25,242 bases of DNA from Diplonema japonicum. Its lineage: Eukaryota; Euglenozoa; Diplonemea; Diplonemida; Diplonemidae. Below, piece by piece: positions 6,872-19,055 of this stretch; position 1 is the stretch's first letter; every line of letters starts with the position of its first letter. The notes below the pieces were generated by a model. The model was given only the letters and a program-made list of their open reading frames with translations, was not told the origin of the DNA and made no database searches. The DNA is taken from positions 1-25,242 of the forward strand of contig OZ025767.1 in NCBI GenBank assembly GCA_964019335.1, read 5' to 3'. Made by a program: the position numbers and the translations under genes.

Positions 6872-6913
6872 TGGATAGATGAAGGTGCGGGAACAGCCTG
6901 AACAGTCTATCCA
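6872..6913 (+). other. 8-bp closing helix
   Basis: TGGATAGA (6872-6879) pairs with TCTATCCA (6906-6913), extended by T6880.G6905. Confidence 0.75.
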
Positions 6914-7116
6914 CCATTGAGTATGAGCATGAGTCACGGCGGTATCGCAGTAGACGTCTTCATCATCTCACTGCACGCAGCAGGAGTGTCATCCTTGAGT
7001 GGTGCCATCAACCTCATGGTTACGGGATGCTACGCACGCAGGACTATGAGCAGTATCCTACAGGTATCATTATATCCATGATCGGTAGGTACATGGTTAC
7101 TAGAGTATACCGCCAC

Positions 7117-7177
7117 CATAGTTGTAAGGCTATGCTGATAAGGATATCAGCATGTATCCCAATACAACATGCTCTCT
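7117..7177 (+). other. Overlapping alternative hairpins at the 3' end of the core
   Basis: CATAG/CTATG (7117-7134) is followed by ATGCTGATA-AGGA-TATCAGCAT (7132-7153), a 9-bp stem. The latter's 3' arm can instead pair with ACATGCT downstream (7148-7172 region). Such exclusive pairings can serve as processing or termination switches; no T-tract follows to suggest a bacterial terminator. Confidence 0.65.
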
Positions 7178-7225
7178 CTGAGGGCATCTCGTTGAGTATT
7201 TATGCCTTTAATAATCTGATACCCT

Positions 7226-8592
7226 GTGAAACAACATATTTACTGTGTTACACTGTCCACACTAATGGTATCACTACATGTCCCAATACTACAATAGTCA
7301 AGGGACTAATGTACTACCTCCGTACTACTTGATATACTCTGATGCACCCTGATATCCCGGATGTCCCTTTTTGGGCTGAAATGGCGTCCGAGGCTCACCG
7401 GGCCTTTTCCTAAAAAGGGCATTTCATTTCTCAGAATTGGTCCCGGACCATTTCCTCCAGTCTTCGAATAAAATGAGGTACCTCCAATAAAAGTGATATT
7501 TTGGGGATGCCCAAATCCACTGATATTACTAGTCTTAGGATCTCACTGTTATACACTGTCTATACACCTCCATATTCTACTCAGCATATGGCTAGATATT
7601 AGGTGTACAGTATCCTGCAATGGCATCACATGAGTTCATACAGTTAGCAGTCTGCTACTAGGATCCACAGAGGTCTAAATGTTGGTGAAACAACATATTT
7701 ACTGTGTTACACTGTCCACACTAATGGTATCACTACATGTCCCAATACTACAATAGTCAAGGGACTAATGTACTACCTCCGTACTACTTGATATACTCTG
7801 ATGCACCCTGATATCCCGGATGTCCCTTTTTGGGCTGAAATGGCGTCCGAGGCTCACCGGGCCTTTTCCTAAAAAGGGCATTTCATTTCTCAGAATTGGT
7901 CCCGGACCATTTCCTCCAGTCTTCGAATAAAATGAGGTACCTCCAATAAAAGTGATATTTTGGGGATGCCCAAATCCACTGATATTACTAGTCTTAGGAT
8001 CTCACTGTTATACACTGTCTATACACCTCCATATTCTACTCAGCATATGGCTAGATATTAGGTGTACAGTATCCTGCAATGGCATCACATGAGTTCATAC
8101 AGTTAGCAGTCTGCTACTAGGATCCACAGAGGTCTAAATGTTGGTGAAACAACATATTTACTGTGTTACACTGTCCACACTAATGGTATCACTACATGTC
8201 CCAATACTACAATAGTCAAGGGACTAATGTACTACCTCCGTACTACTTGATATACTCTGATGCACCCTGATATCCCGGATGTCCCTTTTTGGGCTGAAAT
8301 GGCGTCCGAGGCTCACCGGGCCTTTTCCTAAAAAGGGCATTTCATTTCTCAGAATTGGTCCCGGACCATTTCCTCCAGTCTTCGAATAAAATGAGGTACC
8401 TCCAATAAAAGTGATATTTTGGGGATGCCCAAATCCACTGATATTACTAGTCTTAGGATCTCACTGTTATACACTGTCTATACACCTCCATATTCTACTC
8501 AGCATATGGCTAGATATTAGGTGTACAGTATCCTGCAATGGCATCACATGAGTTCATACAGTTAGCAGTCTGCTACTAGGATCCACAGAGGT
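7226..8592. repeat. Three 449-bp direct subrepeats with 10-bp spacers, unit 1
   Basis: Copies lie at 7226-7674, 7685-8133 and 8144-8592. The two spacers read CTAAATGTTG, giving a 459-bp period. The copies appear identical. The first abuts the structured core and the third runs directly into spacer A. Each holds small inverted repeats (TGGTC-CCG-GACCA, GAGGTACCTC, CCTTTT-CCTA-AAAAGG). Open frames of up to 101 codons that enter it resemble no protein. rDNA spacers commonly hold such subrepeats, but no role is shown here. Confidence 0.96.
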
Positions 8593-10582
8593 TCACAATC
8601 CTAGAATTTAGGGTTCAAAAGGGCCAGATTCTGGAATATCTAATCCTCCGGTAGGTACCGGGGGATGATTTATTAGTGAATTTAGCCCTAAATTATCCTG
8701 GGCTACGCTCGATTTAAATATCGGGCTGTTTCACCCTTTTAACAACTGAATTCTGTAAGGCCCAAATTTAGGGTCTTTTCTGAGGGTCCCAATTTCGTGA
8801 TCCTGTGGCCCAAAGTTGCCGGGACGAGTAAATACTCGAATTTCGTAATTGGAACAATTAAGGTGTCATCTCTAATTCCATAATAGGAGCCCTTTGGAGT
8901 GAATTATTATACCTTATTTATACCCTCTAACCTGATATTGGGACATCCCAAAATAGAGGGATATTTGGACCCTTCTGAGACAGGGGTATTTAGGGAAATC
9001 CCTGGAATAATACATTCCTGAAGTTAAAAGGGAAATTCATTATTTCACTAAATTAGGAAATTGCAACTTCTTACTTTATGGTAGTCTCCATTTCCGGAAG
9101 GCGAAATACCCCTATTTTGGCTCTTTTTAGGGCCTCGGAATCGTACGATTACTTTTTGTTGGAGTCCGAGGATCGTCGTAATTCGTAAACGCAAAAGAGC
9201 CTTAAATAAGGCCTCAAATTGGGAAATCCTCTAATTTCCCCTTTGGCGGAAACTGCGCCAAAAGCAAGCCCAAGTAATCGGGGCCTTTGTCCGTAGCTAT
9301 GGCTGAAATGAGGATGAAATAGTGACTCAGATATTAAACTAAAGTTCGCCTTTTCTGAGAGGTCAAAAGTGCCTCTTTTTGGGAAATAAGATTTACCCCA
9401 GATTACTCGAAGCTGGTGCAGGAAAAGTATTGGCACTACTCCGGAACAATAAATTCCTATGTTTTGCGGAGGATGAAAGATGATGAAATAGTTACCTCTG
9501 GATTTCAGCAGATTTGGGCTAGTTTAGCACCTAGTCCTGCGTACGGGGATTATTCCTAGCACTACTCTTAATATTCAGGGTTTGGCGAATTCTGAGAAAT
9601 AAATCCATTTAGGGCTAAAACCCAGTCCTCGTGGGAACTTTTATCCCTTTTATCCCCTAAAATGGGGTGTATAATTAGGGTGTGAAATAAGGCCTATTTA
9701 GGTAGTGTCCCGTGAGCCAGGATTGAATTGGTACTTTTCCTTTTATTCCATAAATAATGGAAAATAAATAAAGTGATTTATTTATTTCACTAAAATAGCT
9801 TAATGCCGATTCTACGTTGCACCCGCCGAAGGTAATATGAAGTAGATATTTTGAGAACCGGAAATACGCCTTTTTTGGCGATTCGTCCGACTCTCACCGT
9901 GAGGTAGGACATCGTAAAAGTGCCCAAAAACACCCTTCTTCCCAGAGAATTGGGGTTTTGCACTTTTTGGGTGTTTAGAAATAGCTCCAAAAGGGACCAT
10001 TTTCCATTTTGAGAAAAAAAAGGAAAACACGGCCCCACGACGAACTCCTTACCACCTCATGACCCCCCAAATACCCCCTAAACTTTTCACAAAATTTAGG
10101 CCCCTTTTTGGCCATTTTGGGTACTTTTTTACGGACGAATTCTTCAAATTACCTCGCCTCGTCCCAGAGAGGTTTTTGCTAATTTGCAAAAATCGTCCGC
10201 TACGTCCCAGAAACGGGGTTCAAAACCGTGATTTTAGAGGTTCCGTTTCTGAGAAGGTTTGATAGGGCTTCTCCGAGGAATTTGCAGAAATCACCCGATA
10301 CAGTCCTGAAAGGCCTACACACGTAGCATTTTGGGGAATTCCTGAATATTCTCTGGGAGTTTACGGGGTAATTCTTCAAATTCACCCGCCTCAGTCCCCA
10401 GAGATTCTACGTCCCTGCAGCCCTCCGATTTCGGGTCACGTCTCTGGGAGTTTACGGGGTAATTCTTCAAATTCACCCGCCTCAGTCCCCAGAGATTCTA
10501 CGTCCCTGCAGCCCTCCGATTTCTGGAAACCCTTGTGGGACACTACGTAAGAATTCTGCAAATTACCTCGCTATATCCCCCA
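8593..10582. other. AT-rich non-coding spacer A, unit 2
   Basis: Second copy of the spacer, with the same heptamers, inverted repeats and 91-bp repeat family. I saw no difference from the first copy. Confidence 0.6.
10350..10523. repeat. 91-bp direct duplication, unit 2
   Basis: Equivalent of 1893-2066: two copies with 83 identical bases and an 8-base linker, within the same degenerate family (10137-10582). Confidence 0.9.
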
Positions 10583-10598
10583 CGCGCGCGCGCGCGCG
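10583..10598. repeat. (CG)8 dinucleotide tract, unit 2
   Basis: Same tract and same length in the second unit. Confidence 0.95.
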
Positions 10599-13500
10599 TA
10601 AGGACAAAAGAAGACCCCCGGTAGGGAAGCCCGCTGCAGGCGAGAGGCAGATGGCCCCGCTGGCCCTAGGCGTACGTGCAAGAAGTACGAAGGAATCAGA
10701 CATGACTGGAGTTCGCGTAGTCTACGGAGCGGGCCCTCGCAGAGCATACCATAGTATAGGTGTGCAGCGATGGCCGGACGAGCATGCGTAGCAGCGGAAG
10801 TTCGAGACATCGACTCCACCGACGTGGTGATGCACCAAGAAAGGGCAGTGTCCACTTGTATGGACGTAGTCATAGTACAATGGATAATGCCCGGCGTGCA
10901 TTGCCGCTGCCCCGCTGGCAGGCGTTTGATTACCACAACCACTCTGAGGAGTCCACGGGTGGTAATCAAAGACACACAAGAAGGCCCACTGCAAGTGTAA
11001 AGAAGATTAAGACAGAGTCCGTAAGAGTGCAGGACGAGTGCGCGACACGCAGCATGTGTGAGCGGCACCGTTCCAAGCGGGCGTGACGGAGGCGCTGGCC
11101 CCTGCGGGAACCTAGCATCCACGGCAGTGATGCGACGTGTTTAGGCCCCTGCGGGAATAGAATGAATGAGGCATGTGCATCCGGAGCTAGGTGCAAAGCG
11201 GAGGACCTGCCACAGCCGAGAGCCTGTGCCTTTGTGATGCGAGGGTCGTCCCGTGAGCATGCCACAAATGGCCAGTGATTACTTCCATAACTTATCAGTG
11301 AGTCAGACGCAATGCGAACGGTTTCTCACCTCTAGAGCGGGAGCTGCTCCAGCAGGAGCGAGGTGAGTAAGTAAGTTTCCCGAAATGCAAGCGTGCGATG
11401 TAGGTTAGATCTCGATAGCCCATTAGATGGCGCAACTAGGGGCAGAGATAGATCGCCGTATAGCAAGGAGCGCTGCAGGTCGAGGTGCGAACCTCAAGCA
11501 TGTGAGGGAGGTAGCGTCACCCAGTTAGGCAATCGCCTTCTGGGTGTGTGCCGGACGAGGAGCGTAGGGGTCCAGTACCGTGATGAGGCAAACGCAGGTA
11601 GTTCTAGCGAAGCGCATAGCGACGCGTAGGAACGTATCCGTAGTAGTGTACGTAGTACACTAACGCAGGACATAAGAACCTATGGTTCGTTGCCAGGGTG
11701 CATAGCGCCCGTACAGCGGTGCAGACGAATAGGGACGAGCCTCGACGGTATTCGGAATAATATAAAAAGGAGGTGAAAAGCATCACCCGATGCACAGAGA
11801 CGAATCAAGGATATCATCCGTATCATGTAAGACAGGTGTCTAGCCTGAATACATGAGGTGGGGATGTCTCCGTCCGTTAGGTGATAAGGGTACCGAGGAT
11901 GAAAGCCCGACAATACGAAGTATTGGCGCACGCCATCAATGGTATCATGATCGGAACGTTATCGTAGTGTGCCAAGACCTTCATCCGCTCAGAGGAGTCC
12001 ATGGATGGAGGTTACAGGTACACGTGATTATGCACGTGGTACTGCCCGATAACGATTAGACTAGGTACATGAATGTACCTAACGAGCTGATCCCGCATAG
12101 CGTGGAGCACGAATGTAAGGTCTAGGCGTGGGTAGTAACTGTGGTTATGCGATAGAGGCCTCCCAGTTCTCAGAGAGGTTCGGCCGCAGGGTAGGTATGG
12201 CGACCGAGGTCCAGGAGTGGCGATGACGCCAGAGAACCGAGCTCGAAGATCGGGGGACGTACTTTGACCTCAACACTGATCCATTCCGTACCTGGGATGG
12301 ATGCGTAGTGATGCGTAGATCACGTGCAGCTGCTCTCTTGGAAGAGAAGCTGAACATTAAGAGTGATCGAGATACCGCTGCAGTATGTGGTACCAGACTG
12401 AGAGGGAATAGCATGCCACTACAAGACATGAGGAGGTCAGGCCACCATTGATAGTCGTCGAGTCCCCACGAACCACGAGACGGCTCCTCCGCGCAATGGT
12501 GGTCGTAATGCAGAGTGAGCGTAGCGTGGCACATTAGAGCAGCGGAAGATGATCTCCGGCCATAGGAGAATCAGCTGACTCTTAGCGAGTGCCGATGGAC
12601 TTGTGCTCGTTTCTGGGCGAGCAAGTGACAAGGACATATTTTGAAGGGTAAGCGGAGCGCCGCGTATTGCCCCCGTGCTGACGGTAGGCCATACCTCACC
12701 ACAACGTGTGGGGAGCAGATACCTATAAGGTATATGGCAGTGCGCAGACACCCTGAACATATATGTACTTGTCCGTCAAGGCCATTAGGAAAAGAGAGAA
12801 GGTCGGAGGGGACGTGCACCATCAGCCCTGCGTCGAGAAGAGCCCTCGAGGGCTGCCTATGCATCCACCTTAGTGGAGGAGCAGCACAGAGGTATCCTCG
12901 ATGGATGGCAGCGTTAGACCTTTTGTCTTGTGAATACAGCCTATTGCGCAAGCATAGATCATGGTACATGGAATAGGCATGCAGCGGATGGGTAGGCTGT
13001 ATGAATGGGCTCTGAAGGGACTAAGGACCTGAGATCACCAGCCTCCAAACTGGTGATAGCAGATTGGTCCAGCAACAGGACTAGAGGTCTTACTGTTGTG
13101 GTCCCGAGAAGAGAGTCGCCCCCGAAGCGACCGAGAGCCACCAGGATAGGTGCTGTAGAGACAAGCATTGGATCGAATGTCTGGCCCTGAACCTTACAGC
13201 ATATCACTATCGGTGTATATGCGCTGAGGAGAATGGTCCAGGCAGAGAACGACGCAAGGAATAGGCACCGCATGACCAGCTCCCATTCTGATGCACACAG
13301 CCGTGAAGTAGATATGGGAGTGCAGTTCCTGCGATGAGAATCTAGCAGGCCATAATGGTGCCTCCGTGTACCAGCAATGATCAGCCTGAGATACTAGATA
13401 CGAATGCAGGGCATCTCTGTAAGAGATATTGGTGCAAAGCGCAAGGCACATCAGCCACCCATAGGCTGATGAATTACTAAGCGGAACACCAGCTTCTAAG

Positions 13501-15682
13501 TCCACGTACGCCATACAAGCATAGTGAGTAGGAGCGCTATCGTGTGAGCTTTCTATGTATAGAATAAGGAAGTGGGACCTTCCGGATATAGAGTGCCTCC
13601 GTGCACTCATGACCGATAGGGAATACTGTGGTTGCTGGCAGCATACTACTAACAGTAGTGTTGCTCCATAGACCAACAGTAGGCTGATGAGCAGTGTGTG
13701 AATTGCAGCCCCTTTGCGGAGCTACCACGTTAGTAATACGTACGAGTTACGACGATGGGAGGAGCTACCAGTGGACTCCAATGCTGAGTCCCCACCGTGG
13801 GACCACGCGGATGTCCATTGTAGCGATCGGGTATTACGGGAGACTGGTCAGTAGCGGAGTTGGGATGCTGCAAAGACATACTAACGGATGGATGCCCTTG
13901 TTCCCGAGAGAGGGAAAAGAATCCTGTATTGGTAAACGTATCTATGCACTACGGTACATGATTAAGGCTCCAATGGGGGCTGCCCGAATTGCCCCGCATG
14001 AAGTAGCCCTACAACGCACCGACGCGGAGTCCGGAGTAAGTAAAGGATTATCAGTGACCGTGTGCCCCAAATCCGTAGGCTTTAGCGTAGCGGATGTCAT
14101 GAACGTGCTTGGCGTAGATAGGACGGAGACACGATGTGATGGCTACTGCTCCAGGCTTGCAACCCTATTCTGGGTCCAGAGCCGTGTGACAGTAATATTA
14201 CAATGAGTGCTTGAGTATGCTCCGTATCTTCGGAGCTGAGGTAATATCCTCGTTAAGAGGCTGGGAGTGCTGCTCCGAGGGACCAGACTTAGAGTTATTA
14301 CCGAAGGCTACCATCGCGCCTCCGGGCAGCGGGGCCAACGACGAACCGAAGGCAGGCCCCCACACTTCCATGAGAGGAGGGCAGGAAAGTGCATGTGTCG
14401 TGCACGGCTGCTTCATGACAGGTTCTGCAAGTGGCGTCTGTGTGGAGGCACAGCAGGTCGAGTAACGGGTGATCGAGACGCTGGGCATACAGGATAAGAG
14501 GTAAAGGCTTGCCATCGCCTCCAGGTTAATCAAGTAGGTCTTGGCCTCCGTGCCAACTACGCAGCATACCTGCGGCAAGGATTCCAGAGTCCCCATTTAT
14601 GGAGGACCGATAAAGGATGGATGCATATCCTCAGATGTGCATTCAGAGCATCATCCGGATATAACAGCTAAGCTGATACAGCAGCTGTATAGCAGTAACG
14701 GTGTCTTAGTTACTGGCATCGGAGGATAGCGACTTGAGGGTACTCTTCAATGTACTGGAGTAATAGATCCGAACAGGGTGAATGGAGCGGGCATAAAGTG
14801 CGAAGTACGCCTGCCCTAGTCGCAGTAATTGGAGCAGAAGGAGTATATCCTCAGGCGACGCAACGCGCCACGGCAAGGAAGGAGGTGACCAGAGGATGTA
14901 GGACTGGATGAGACAACCTCAGGCCTGTCGCATCCTTGTGTAAGATATCGCAAGGATGCATCATGTCTGAGGGCATGCAGATAGCAGCAGACTACCAAGA
15001 GTGTGATTACCGCAGATGGCTCGACGGGACGAGAGAGATCATTCAAGGAGCTAATCTTACACTCGTCGAATGCTGAGCTGCGGTTCATACTGCAACGATG
15101 AGGCATGGAAGCACGATTGCTGGCCGCTTCTTGGCCAGCAGGTGCGTCCCTAAGCTTGCACTCTGCAAGTCTACTCCAGGACCTAGGCGCGGCTTCATCG
15201 GAGAAGCCGGAAAGAGCGCGCTCCTTGCCACCTCTAGCAAGGCGCGCTCAGCGAAGGATCGCAATTCAGATGCGGCCTTCGCAACCTGACTACTGATAGA
15301 CGCTTACCTTCTCATCATAGGAAGCTCCTGGATAGATGAAGGTGCGGGAACAGCCTGAACAGTCTATCCACCATTGAGTATGAGCATGAGTCACGGCGGT
15401 ATCGCAGTAGACGTCTTCATCATCTCACTGCACGCAGCAGGAGTGTCATCCTTGAGTGGTGCCATCAACCTCATGGTTACGGGATGCTACGCACGCAGGA
15501 CTATGAGCAGTATCCTACAGGTATCATTATATCCATGATCGGTAGGTACATGGTTACTAGAGTATACCGCCACCATAGTTGTAAGGCTATGCTGATAAGG
15601 ATATCAGCATGTATCCCAATACAACATGCTCTCTCTGAGGGCATCTCGTTGAGTATTTATGCCTTTAATAATCTGATACCCT
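10599..15682 (+). ncRNA. Putative giant structured non-coding RNA region, unit 2
   Basis: Second copy of the structured core. It carries the only unit-specific base found, A at 15181, in the linker between the hairpins at 15155-15169 and 15190-15209. The change breaks the palindrome GCCTAGGC but none of the long stems. Confidence 0.5.
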
Positions 15683-17049
15683 GTGAAACAACATATTTAC
15701 TGTGTTACACTGTCCACACTAATGGTATCACTACATGTCCCAATACTACAATAGTCAAGGGACTAATGTACTACCTCCGTACTACTTGATATACTCTGAT
15801 GCACCCTGATATCCCGGATGTCCCTTTTTGGGCTGAAATGGCGTCCGAGGCTCACCGGGCCTTTTCCTAAAAAGGGCATTTCATTTCTCAGAATTGGTCC
15901 CGGACCATTTCCTCCAGTCTTCGAATAAAATGAGGTACCTCCAATAAAAGTGATATTTTGGGGATGCCCAAATCCACTGATATTACTAGTCTTAGGATCT
16001 CACTGTTATACACTGTCTATACACCTCCATATTCTACTCAGCATATGGCTAGATATTAGGTGTACAGTATCCTGCAATGGCATCACATGAGTTCATACAG
16101 TTAGCAGTCTGCTACTAGGATCCACAGAGGTCTAAATGTTGGTGAAACAACATATTTACTGTGTTACACTGTCCACACTAATGGTATCACTACATGTCCC
16201 AATACTACAATAGTCAAGGGACTAATGTACTACCTCCGTACTACTTGATATACTCTGATGCACCCTGATATCCCGGATGTCCCTTTTTGGGCTGAAATGG
16301 CGTCCGAGGCTCACCGGGCCTTTTCCTAAAAAGGGCATTTCATTTCTCAGAATTGGTCCCGGACCATTTCCTCCAGTCTTCGAATAAAATGAGGTACCTC
16401 CAATAAAAGTGATATTTTGGGGATGCCCAAATCCACTGATATTACTAGTCTTAGGATCTCACTGTTATACACTGTCTATACACCTCCATATTCTACTCAG
16501 CATATGGCTAGATATTAGGTGTACAGTATCCTGCAATGGCATCACATGAGTTCATACAGTTAGCAGTCTGCTACTAGGATCCACAGAGGTCTAAATGTTG
16601 GTGAAACAACATATTTACTGTGTTACACTGTCCACACTAATGGTATCACTACATGTCCCAATACTACAATAGTCAAGGGACTAATGTACTACCTCCGTAC
16701 TACTTGATATACTCTGATGCACCCTGATATCCCGGATGTCCCTTTTTGGGCTGAAATGGCGTCCGAGGCTCACCGGGCCTTTTCCTAAAAAGGGCATTTC
16801 ATTTCTCAGAATTGGTCCCGGACCATTTCCTCCAGTCTTCGAATAAAATGAGGTACCTCCAATAAAAGTGATATTTTGGGGATGCCCAAATCCACTGATA
16901 TTACTAGTCTTAGGATCTCACTGTTATACACTGTCTATACACCTCCATATTCTACTCAGCATATGGCTAGATATTAGGTGTACAGTATCCTGCAATGGCA
17001 TCACATGAGTTCATACAGTTAGCAGTCTGCTACTAGGATCCACAGAGGT
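15683..17049. repeat. Three 449-bp direct subrepeats, unit 2
   Basis: Copies at 15683-16131, 16142-16590 and 16601-17049, with the same 10-bp spacers and no difference seen. Confidence 0.96.
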
Positions 17050-19039
17050 TCACAATCCTAGAATTTAGGGTTCAAAAGGGCCAGATTCTGGAATATCTAA
17101 TCCTCCGGTAGGTACCGGGGGATGATTTATTAGTGAATTTAGCCCTAAATTATCCTGGGCTACGCTCGATTTAAATATCGGGCTGTTTCACCCTTTTAAC
17201 AACTGAATTCTGTAAGGCCCAAATTTAGGGTCTTTTCTGAGGGTCCCAATTTCGTGATCCTGTGGCCCAAAGTTGCCGGGACGAGTAAATACTCGAATTT
17301 CGTAATTGGAACAATTAAGGTGTCATCTCTAATTCCATAATAGGAGCCCTTTGGAGTGAATTATTATACCTTATTTATACCCTCTAACCTGATATTGGGA
17401 CATCCCAAAATAGAGGGATATTTGGACCCTTCTGAGACAGGGGTATTTAGGGAAATCCCTGGAATAATACATTCCTGAAGTTAAAAGGGAAATTCATTAT
17501 TTCACTAAATTAGGAAATTGCAACTTCTTACTTTATGGTAGTCTCCATTTCCGGAAGGCGAAATACCCCTATTTTGGCTCTTTTTAGGGCCTCGGAATCG
17601 TACGATTACTTTTTGTTGGAGTCCGAGGATCGTCGTAATTCGTAAACGCAAAAGAGCCTTAAATAAGGCCTCAAATTGGGAAATCCTCTAATTTCCCCTT
17701 TGGCGGAAACTGCGCCAAAAGCAAGCCCAAGTAATCGGGGCCTTTGTCCGTAGCTATGGCTGAAATGAGGATGAAATAGTGACTCAGATATTAAACTAAA
17801 GTTCGCCTTTTCTGAGAGGTCAAAAGTGCCTCTTTTTGGGAAATAAGATTTACCCCAGATTACTCGAAGCTGGTGCAGGAAAAGTATTGGCACTACTCCG
17901 GAACAATAAATTCCTATGTTTTGCGGAGGATGAAAGATGATGAAATAGTTACCTCTGGATTTCAGCAGATTTGGGCTAGTTTAGCACCTAGTCCTGCGTA
18001 CGGGGATTATTCCTAGCACTACTCTTAATATTCAGGGTTTGGCGAATTCTGAGAAATAAATCCATTTAGGGCTAAAACCCAGTCCTCGTGGGAACTTTTA
18101 TCCCTTTTATCCCCTAAAATGGGGTGTATAATTAGGGTGTGAAATAAGGCCTATTTAGGTAGTGTCCCGTGAGCCAGGATTGAATTGGTACTTTTCCTTT
18201 TATTCCATAAATAATGGAAAATAAATAAAGTGATTTATTTATTTCACTAAAATAGCTTAATGCCGATTCTACGTTGCACCCGCCGAAGGTAATATGAAGT
18301 AGATATTTTGAGAACCGGAAATACGCCTTTTTTGGCGATTCGTCCGACTCTCACCGTGAGGTAGGACATCGTAAAAGTGCCCAAAAACACCCTTCTTCCC
18401 AGAGAATTGGGGTTTTGCACTTTTTGGGTGTTTAGAAATAGCTCCAAAAGGGACCATTTTCCATTTTGAGAAAAAAAAGGAAAACACGGCCCCACGACGA
18501 ACTCCTTACCACCTCATGACCCCCCAAATACCCCCTAAACTTTTCACAAAATTTAGGCCCCTTTTTGGCCATTTTGGGTACTTTTTTACGGACGAATTCT
18601 TCAAATTACCTCGCCTCGTCCCAGAGAGGTTTTTGCTAATTTGCAAAAATCGTCCGCTACGTCCCAGAAACGGGGTTCAAAACCGTGATTTTAGAGGTTC
18701 CGTTTCTGAGAAGGTTTGATAGGGCTTCTCCGAGGAATTTGCAGAAATCACCCGATACAGTCCTGAAAGGCCTACACACGTAGCATTTTGGGGAATTCCT
18801 GAATATTCTCTGGGAGTTTACGGGGTAATTCTTCAAATTCACCCGCCTCAGTCCCCAGAGATTCTACGTCCCTGCAGCCCTCCGATTTCGGGTCACGTCT
18901 CTGGGAGTTTACGGGGTAATTCTTCAAATTCACCCGCCTCAGTCCCCAGAGATTCTACGTCCCTGCAGCCCTCCGATTTCTGGAAACCCTTGTGGGACAC
19001 TACGTAAGAATTCTGCAAATTACCTCGCTATATCCCCCA
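17050..19039. other. AT-rich non-coding spacer A, unit 3
   Basis: Third copy of the spacer, complete. I saw no difference from the other two. Confidence 0.6.
18807..18980. repeat. 91-bp direct duplication, unit 3
   Basis: Equivalent of 1893-2066 in the third unit, unchanged, within the same degenerate family (18594-19039). Confidence 0.9.
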
Positions 19040-19055
19040 CGCGCGCGCGCGCGCG
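19040..19055. repeat. (CG)8 dinucleotide tract, unit 3
   Basis: Same tract and same length in the third unit. Confidence 0.95.

Larger units (their letters stand above)
2142..7225 (+). ncRNA. Putative giant structured non-coding RNA region, unit 1
   Basis: About 5.1 kb without a credible reading frame but dense in inverted repeats, most of them hairpins of 5-9 bp with loops of 3-8 bases, some nested into longer helices or multi-branch arrangements. Many helices need G.T pairs that are good U.G pairs only if the + strand is the RNA (for example 2287-2308, 3521-3554, 3822-3845, 3983-4047, 4521-4546, 4900-4915 and 6622-6637). I searched mainly for + strand pairing, so the strand call is biased. 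Both ends are approximate: I set them at the CG tract and the first 449-bp subrepeat. It may be one RNA or several cut from a precursor. The size and setting suggest rRNA, but the universal rRNA core strings are missing. I do not recognise a family. Confidence 0.5.
136..8592. repeat. 8,457-bp tandem macro-repeat, unit 1 (complete)
   Basis: This is the first complete copy of the unit that makes up the whole window. I placed its start where the AT-rich spacer begins, just after the last 449-bp subrepeat. The order is spacer A (136-2125), a CG tract (2126-2141), the structured core B (2142-7225) and subrepeat array C (7226-8592). The same sequence resumes at 8593 and at 17050. The phase is arbitrary because the array is continuous. 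No protein-coding gene is supported in it. Internal sites described below for this unit recur at +8,457 and, where the window reaches, +16,914. Confidence 0.97.
8593..17049. repeat. 8,457-bp tandem macro-repeat, unit 2 (complete)
   Basis: Second complete copy, directly abutting the first with no linker. The only difference I found is A at 15181, where the other units have G (6724 and 23638). That base lies in a short linker between two strong hairpins of the structured core. A single difference in more than 8 kb means either very recent amplification, efficient homogenisation, or repeated reading of one circular molecule with a rare variant or sequencing error. Confidence 0.97.

Noticed and set aside
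2142-7225. tRNA or 5S rRNA genes within the core
   Set aside because: No cloverleaf with a GTTCRANNC-type T loop in a paired arm and no 5S promoter-box pattern could be found by eye; tRNAscan-SE would confirm.
7226-8592. CRISPR array or LTR interpretation of the direct repeats
   Set aside because: Repeats of 449 bp with identical 10-bp spacers do not fit CRISPR. No reverse transcriptase, primer-binding site or target duplication supports LTRs.
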